NCBI GenBank assembly: GCA_001600415.1
Contig: BCJX01000012.1
Span: 484,676-548,675 of the forward strand
DNA length: 64,000 nt
Direction: 5' to 3'
Source: Pascua guehoae
Lineage: Eukaryota; Basidiomycota; Tremellomycetes; Trichosporonales; Trichosporonaceae
The stretch's first letter is position 1. Each line of letters opens with the position of its first letter. The notes beneath the pieces were generated by a model. The model was not told the origin of the DNA, made no database searches, and saw nothing but the letters and a program-made list of their open reading frames with translations. This document shows positions 58,531 through 64,000 of this stretch, piece by piece. A program made the position numbers and the translations under genes.

Positions 58531-60062
58531 TTACTCGTCCAAGTCGTCTTCGCCCTGGAGGATGCTCTCCAGTCGGCGCGTGTTAAAGTCGTCCTGGAGG
58601 GCGGAGATGACAATCTCGAGGTCGTCACCGTCAAGGATGCCCTTGAGACCTGTCAAGCTGAACCCGATACGGTGGTCGGTAAGCCGGTCCTGCGCGGTTA
58701 GAATCTACCACCACCCCACACACACGCGCGCGTGTTAAGAAAAGACCCACCTGAGGAAAGTTGTACGTGCGGACCTTGTCACTCCGGTCGGCACTCTTGA
58801 CCTGGCTCCTGCGACCGGCGCGCCGGGCCTCAATCTCCTCCTGGTGCTTGCGCTCGCTGAGGCGCGCGCGGAGGACATCCCATGCCCATGCGCGGTTCTG
58901 ATGCTGGCTGCGCGAGTCCTGCATGGACACGGTAATGCCGGTGGGGAGGTGGGTGAGGCGCACAGCCGACTCGGTCTTGTTGACGTGCTGCCCGCCTGCA
59001 CCGCTCGAGCGCATGACCTCGGTCTTGACGTCTTTGGGGTCGACGAGGGGTGCCTCGGGGGCGTCAGAGTAGATTGGCATCACCTTAGAGAGTTAGCGGG
59101 TACTCGACACACAACTTGCCGGTGACTCACGACAGCAGTGACGGTGCTGGTGTGGACGCGGCCGGCCGTCTCGGTGAGGGGCACACGCTGCACGCGGTGC
59201 ACACCCCTCTCCCACCGCAGTCGGCCGTACACCTGGTCGCCCTCCTCGCCATATGGCGCCGGCTCAATCTTCATGGTAATTTCGCGCAGGCCTCCAGTGC
59301 CCTTGCCGACCTGTGCCTCGGTCCGACTGATAACCTCGACCTTCCACCCGCGCTTCTCGGCAAACCGGGTGTACATCCGCGCGAGCTCTTCGACAAACAA
59401 TGCCGACTCGGAACCGCCGACAGCAGAGTTGAGCGACATCATCAGAGGCAGCGCGCCCGTAGATGTTGGCGGGAGCACGAGTTTGGGGAACTCTGTGAGC
59501 GCCTCGTCGAGCTGCGCGACGAGCTCTTCCCGCTCCGCCGCAAACATCTCGCGGATAGACGGGTCGGGGTCGCTCAAGTGCGGCTCGAGGTCTGTCAGTG
59601 CCTAACGGTTAGTTCTTCCGTGTTCACAAGTGGCTTCCGGACAGCTCACTTGTCGGACAGCGACATAGCGATCGTAGGCGTCGGCCAAGGGTGACAGCTG
59701 CTTGAGGATCTTTGCGCGCTCGACCTGCTCCTGAACAGTGTCGCCAGTAGACTGGCTGGTCAGCGGGCGGTGAAAGATGGCCACAGTCGACCCACCACTT
59801 GTGCGGCCCTACATTGCTCTGCCTTGCTCTTTACAGCATCGACGAGCATGGCGCTCTCCTTTTCAGCGTCGGTGAACCACTTTGTCTCGACGGCAGTTGC
59901 ATACGTGCGGTACCTGGTGGACGCGACCGCAGCTGCAGCCAGCTGGTCGCGTCCAAGAGAGCGAAGGAACGGTCTCGACGAACCGCAGCGACGACAAGCG
60001 ACAGTTCGACTCGCAGCAGCCGGCTCGAGCGCGCGCGCTGCCTGTCCGAGTCGAACGAGCAT
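58531..60062 (-). CDS. MRF1: Mitochondrial peptide chain release factor 1
   Basis: Minus-strand gene of about 430 residues, start [16 protein letters not shown] at 60062 with a mitochondrial Arg/Ala-rich presequence. It is a class I bacterial-type release factor with the GGQ peptidyl-hydrolysis motif in [15 protein letters not shown]. The stop-codon tripeptide position reads PLT in [17 protein letters not shown], the RF1-type P-x-T. The C-terminal domain includes [17 protein letters not shown] and TYNFPQ...DRLTDHRIG. It ends mitochondrial translation at UAA/UAG. At least four introns. It converges on the phosphatase gene, with 115 bp between stop codons. Confidence 0.93.
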
Positions 60063-60459
60063 GGTGTGGTGAAGGGGTGGTGACAGTTGTCGGGCCAGCA
60101 GTGATGTCGTGATTGTCGCAAAAGGTAGACGAGTCGAAAAACAGGTGGCCCATTCGGAAAGATACAGCAGTAAATGAGACAAAACCAGGCACCATTAGCC
60201 CAAGGTCTAATTGACTCGTAATTAGCCAGGATTTACCGATTAGGAACGGCACTGGCCACAGTCCTCCCCTGACGACGCCCCCCGACTGGCTGGCAGACTC
60301 GAGTTGATGACGATAAAAAGTCCAAGCCAGCCAGCCCCAGATCCAACCCCGCACGCCACGACTGGGACCACCAACCCAACCCAACCCAACCTTTCTTGTT
60401 GCTCCTCTTCTTGCACTCTTTCATCCGGATCCCCAAAACCCTCCCTGCTCTCTCTCACC
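60063..60459. other. Shared promoter of MRF1 and SER1
   Basis: About 400 bp head-to-head spacer. The SER1 side has an aaccc-type repeat (60373-60392). No gene is seen. Confidence 0.6.
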
Positions 60460-61889
60460 ATGTCGCTCACTCGCGAGTCTGTTCACAACTTTGCTGCCGG
60501 CCCCAGCCCGCTCCCGACGCCGGTCCTGCAAAAGGCGGCCGAGGGCTTGGTCAACTATGACGGCACCGGCATGGGCGTGTGCGAGCTGAGCCACCGTGGC
60601 AAGGAGTTCAAGGGCATCATCGAGGGCGCCGAGGGTGAGTTCGGGCTGTGAAGGCGTTGGGGGAGAGGGGGGGGGGGGAATAACTGTCGCCGAGGCAGTC
60701 ACCGTCGCCGGGGGCACTAACCTCGAGGAGTGGGGCACACCGGGGCGGAGTGGGACCGTGCTGACCTCGTTTTCCCCAGCCAACATTCGCAAGCTGCTGG
60801 GTGTTCCTGACAACTATGCGATCCTGTTCTCGCAGGGCGGCGGCACGACGCAGTTTGCGTCGGTCATGCTCAACCTGCTGGCGTACCGCCGGCTGCAGCA
60901 CGCGAGCGAGACCGAGTACGCTGCGCCGACAATCGACTATGTGGTGACTGGCTCGTGGTCGTCCAAGGCGTACGGCGAGGCGCAGCGCATGTCGACTCCC
61001 CCTGCTCCCGGTGCGCAGCCATTCGCCAAGCCGCGCCTTGCTGCGACGACCAAGCCGACCAAGTTTACCACGCTGCCCAAGGCCGACGAGTACGACTTTT
61101 CGCCCGACGCGGCCTACGTCTACTACTGCGAAAACGAGACGATCAACGGCGTAGAGTACCCTGCTGCCGACTCGGAGTCTGCGCTGGCGTTCCCCTTTGA
61201 CCGCGTGCCCCAGGGCGTGCCGATTGTGGCCGACTATTCGTCGTCGTTTATCTCGCGCAAGATTCCCCACATTGACCGCCACGCCATTATTTACGCGGGC
61301 GCGCAAAAGAACCTCGGCCCCTCGGGCGTCACGGTCGTCATTGTCCGCAACGACCTGCTTGTCGACACGGCCGAGGCCATGAAGCTCGGCTATGTCCCGG
61401 CCGTCCCCATCCAGAGCGAGTACAAGACGCTCGCCGACAACAAGAGCTTGTACAACACGCCGCCCGTGTTCCCCATCTACGTCTCGGCCCTCGTCCTCGA
61501 GTACCTCATCAACGACCGCGGCGGCCTCGCGGGTGTCGAAAAGACCAACCGCGAAAAGGCCCAGATTCTCTACGCCGCCCTCGACGCCGCAGAGGCAAAG
61601 GGCGCCGTCCGCTGCGTCGTCCACGAAAAACAGGCCCGCAGCTGGATGAATGTCACCTTTGAGATTGTCGGCGAGGGCCGCGAAAAGGCCTTCCTCGAGG
61701 GCGCAGAGAAGAAGGGCTTCCGCCAGCTCAAGGGCCACCGCTCCGTCGGAGGTGAGCCAACGTGTTGGGAGAATGTATAATATCAAGGCTGACACTACAG
61801 GCATCCGCGCGTCGATTTACAACGCCGTCACGCTCGAGTCGGTCCAGGCGCTCTGCGATTACATTACCGAGTTTGCCGCGCAGAAGTAA
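60460..61889 (+). CDS. SER1: Phosphoserine aminotransferase
   Basis: Exons 60460-60634, 60780-61751 and 61801-61889 encode 411 residues. It is a class-V PLP aminotransferase: [14 protein letters not shown] at the N-terminus, [14 protein letters not shown] for substrate/phosphate contacts and [11 protein letters not shown]. The PLP-binding lysine is in [12 protein letters not shown], and the C-terminus ends [22 protein letters not shown]. It converts 3-phosphohydroxypyruvate to phosphoserine with glutamate, the second step of serine synthesis. The first intron is unusually long for this gene set (145 bp) and G-rich. A 395-residue antisense ORF is a shadow. Confidence 0.95.
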
Positions 61890-63142
61890 ATGTTGGACAA
61901 AATGGGTGGCTAGAATGCGCCGTGTATGTAGAGGCGGCAGTGCATGAACAACGGATTGTAAAGGCGAGCGAGGGGGCTTTCGGTGCATGAACAATGGATA
62001 GTAAGGGCGAACGGGCGCCTTTCGTGGGCGTGTTGGCGTGGTCTTTGCCGCCGACGATCTGGTGGTGTCCCGAATCGCCACGCCGCCTGGCCAGGTCGGA
62101 CCCCCTACGATGAGGTGGCTCCCATGCTTGCGCGCCTGCACGGCAAGAACGTCTCTGGAAGAGCGCGAGGTCAAGGCCCTCACCGACAGTATCATTCAGA
62201 TAGCAGACGCTGCAACAGCTGTAGGCACAACGAAGTCGCGTGGCTTTTACAACCTCGATTAAAAAATGTACAGTGGGCACGACGAGTGATGCTCCCCAGT
62301 CACATCAAGCTGGTAGAGCACGCAGAGCAAAGGTTCGTGTCCCAGTTACACCCAGCTACATATGTGGCTGCACGTGCTAGCAGCTGGCAGGTGGCAGAGG
62401 GCCAGGTCGCAGCGGACCAGGCGGCCAGGTGGCAGAGGACCAGGTGGCAAGTGGTCAGGTGGCAGTTTGGCAGAGGACCACGCCACTCGACGCTCACGTC
62501 CATGGCAGATCAACAGGACGCCGCCTGCCCCCCCCCCCGCTGCCGCCGACGCAGTTGGCCGTACCCCAGCCCTCCGTGTCGGCCACGCTTGAAAGCATGA
62601 AAGTTTTAAGAAAACAAATGACAAGAGCCAGGTGGCAACGCTGGAGACGAGACCACCGACGACGAGACTGCAGACCGTGGGCCATTCGACGGGCACCAGC
62701 ATCAGGTCGCTACAGATTACAACGGGGCTCAAGCAGCGCACTGTACCGCCTGTTTACGGTTGTGCAGCTGGGGCTCAACCGAAAGCCCTAGCAAGTGGCC
62801 GGCTGGGCCAATGTTATTAGCCATTTCTCGTCGTCGTCGTACGCCACCATCTGCTCGGGGTGTCAAGGAGGTGTTGAGAGGGTTGGGGGGGGGGGGGGGG
62901 GGAGAGGAGGGTGGGTCTGGTTGGGTTGAGTGCAGGTCGTCGGGGTTGGGCCTGGGGTCGGTGGCAGAGGTCGAATGGTGGGGCTATTAGAGGCGGCCAC
63001 AGGCACTGATGGGGAGTGTGTGAGTGCCGAGGTCAGTGAGAGAGGCCAACGTATCAAGATGACATGGGATCGGTATCACACACGAGCTGCAGTTGTGGTC
63101 GGGCGCAAGCGGGGACACGGGTACGTAGGACGTGTGTGTGTG

Positions 63143-63330
63143 GTATGGAAGCGGCAGAGCATACAGAGCAGGCAGACTAGGCAAACAAGGCAGAGCATAC
63201 AGAGCATACAGAGCAGGCAGAGCAGGCAGAGCACGCAGAGCACGCAGAGTACGCAGAGCAGGCAGAGCAGGCAGAGTACGCAGAGCAGGCAGGCAGAGCA
63301 GGCAGAGCAGAGCATGCAGAGCAGAGTAAT
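63143..63330. repeat. GCAGA-type array
   Basis: About 20 imperfect units of agcaggcag, agcatacag or agcacgcag type in tandem. Confidence 0.9.
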
Positions 63331-63423
63331 GACATGGGTTAGCATAGCTGTCTTGTGGACGGCCCACTCATGAGCCAAGAGGCCACATTGGGAGACGCGC
63401 CCGCCTTGGTTGTCTCTGCAGCC

Positions 63424-63490
63424 CAGCCTACAGCCTACAGCCTACAGCCTACAGCCTACAGCCTACAGCCTGCAGCCTACAGCCTACAGC
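63424..63490. repeat. TACAGCC 7-bp array
   Basis: About nine units of tacagcc with one variant (tgcagcc). Confidence 0.92.
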
Positions 63491-63955
63491 AGCCCGACGC
63501 GGTCTTGAACGCCCGCCATCCACCCGCCTCCTCGCTGCCGCACGCGTGTCTTGCAGGTCTTATCCTGCATGTCCTGCAAGTCTTGGCCTCGTAGTGTGTG
63601 GGTGGACAGCATGTGTGGACAGAGCAGGGTACAGAGAGGGGCAGGCAGAGAGCGTGCGTCACCAGGTTAGCCAGGTTATGGTTGCTCGTCTGGTCAAATG
63701 CCTCTTTCACCCAGCACTTCGCACAGCCCCAGGCCACAGGCCAGGCAGGCAGCAAGGCAGGCAGCCAAGGCTCGCGTGGCAATTAGCTTCCGCCGCCACC
63801 CCCCCCCCCCCCCCACCATGGCCACCCATGCACAGCTGTACAGCTGTGCGTGGCACCCAGACCCCTGTGGGACGCACACACGCACGAAACACTCACTACC
63901 TCATCCTCATCCTCACCCCCAGCACCACCACCACCCTCTCCACAACCACCCTCTC

Positions 63956-63998
<43 letters not shown>

Positions 63999-64000
63999 CC

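Larger units (their letters stand above)
61890..64000. other. Repeat-rich terminal region without genes
   Basis: No gene recognised. Imperfect gaccaggtggcagagg-type units run from 62390 to 62480. Homopolymer G or C tracts lie near 62885, 63800 and 63960. Two tandem arrays are listed separately. The window ends in poly-C followed by aacc, so it may be near a contig end. Confidence 0.6.

Noticed and set aside
60617..61804. 395-residue minus-strand ORF across SER1
   Set aside because: Same codon-bias shadow of a well-supported gene.
62289..62345. Possible tRNA (A-box-like ctggtagagca and B-box-like ggttcgtgtcc)
   Set aside because: The two boxes are too close for an anticodon arm, and no acceptor stem pairs.
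63143..63330. Could the repeated units be a CRISPR array?
   Set aside because: Units are short, imperfect and without unique spacers; this is eukaryotic low-complexity DNA.

Overview
The window is nuclear DNA of a basidiomycete yeast. The genes have many short GT-AG introns, mostly 40-90 bp, with CTGAC/CTAAC-like branch sites, and strongly GC-biased third codon positions. The gene set fits Tremellomycetes, most likely Trichosporonales: a GT90/CAP10 glycosyltransferase, an arylsulfotransferase-like secreted protein, the fungal alpha-aminoadipate lysine pathway and an UNC-93-like MFS protein. The species cannot be fixed from this sequence alone.

Positions 1-10.4 kb are a retroelement cluster. 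A Ty3/gypsy chromovirus lies on the minus strand (LTRs at 1-127, cut by the window edge, and at 4809-5191). Its pol ORF is long and open, but no gag lies between its leader and pol. Next comes a Gag-like ORF fragment (5170-7170, minus) whose reading frame runs into the LTR, then a stretch of degenerate short repeats (7.2-9.5 kb). Last is a second, oppositely oriented copy of the same 383-bp LTR with its leader (9551 to about 10170), showing C-to-T/G-to-A decay.

Positions 10.8-15.9 kb hold a divergent pair, a betaine-aldehyde-dehydrogenase-like ALDH and a choline-dehydrogenase-like GMC flavoprotein. Together they could oxidise choline to glycine betaine. From 15.9 to 20.4 kb there is a gene-poor stretch.

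From 20.5 to 62 kb lies an ordinary, compact block of housekeeping genes. In order they are an arylsulfotransferase-like secreted protein, VFA1, geranylgeranyl diphosphate synthase, SEC62, RNA15/CstF64, an UNC-93-like MFS protein, mitochondrial acyl-CoA dehydrogenase, a DHA1-type MFS transporter, DNA polymerase delta POL3, SEN54, a GT90 glycosyltransferase, homoaconitase LYS4, a TTC1-like TPR protein, ALG7, a histidine-phosphatase protein, mitochondrial release factor MRF1 and phosphoserine aminotransferase SER1. Convergent pairs are tightly packed: SEC62/RNA15 98 bp, POL3/SEN54 107 bp, TTC1-like/ALG7 226 bp, phosphatase/MRF1 115 bp. Several head-to-head pairs share 400-800 bp promoters.

The last 2 kb contain only low-complexity tandem repeats and homopolymer C/G runs and may be close to a contig end. 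Long G or C runs recur at six or more places, including inside two introns, and some may be assembly or sequencing artefacts. No rRNA, CRISPR or confident tRNA gene was found. No clearly new system is evident. The strongest leads are the inverted LTR pair with separated gag and pol, the CpG-type decay of one LTR copy, and a Pol-III-like element at 36.3-36.5 kb.
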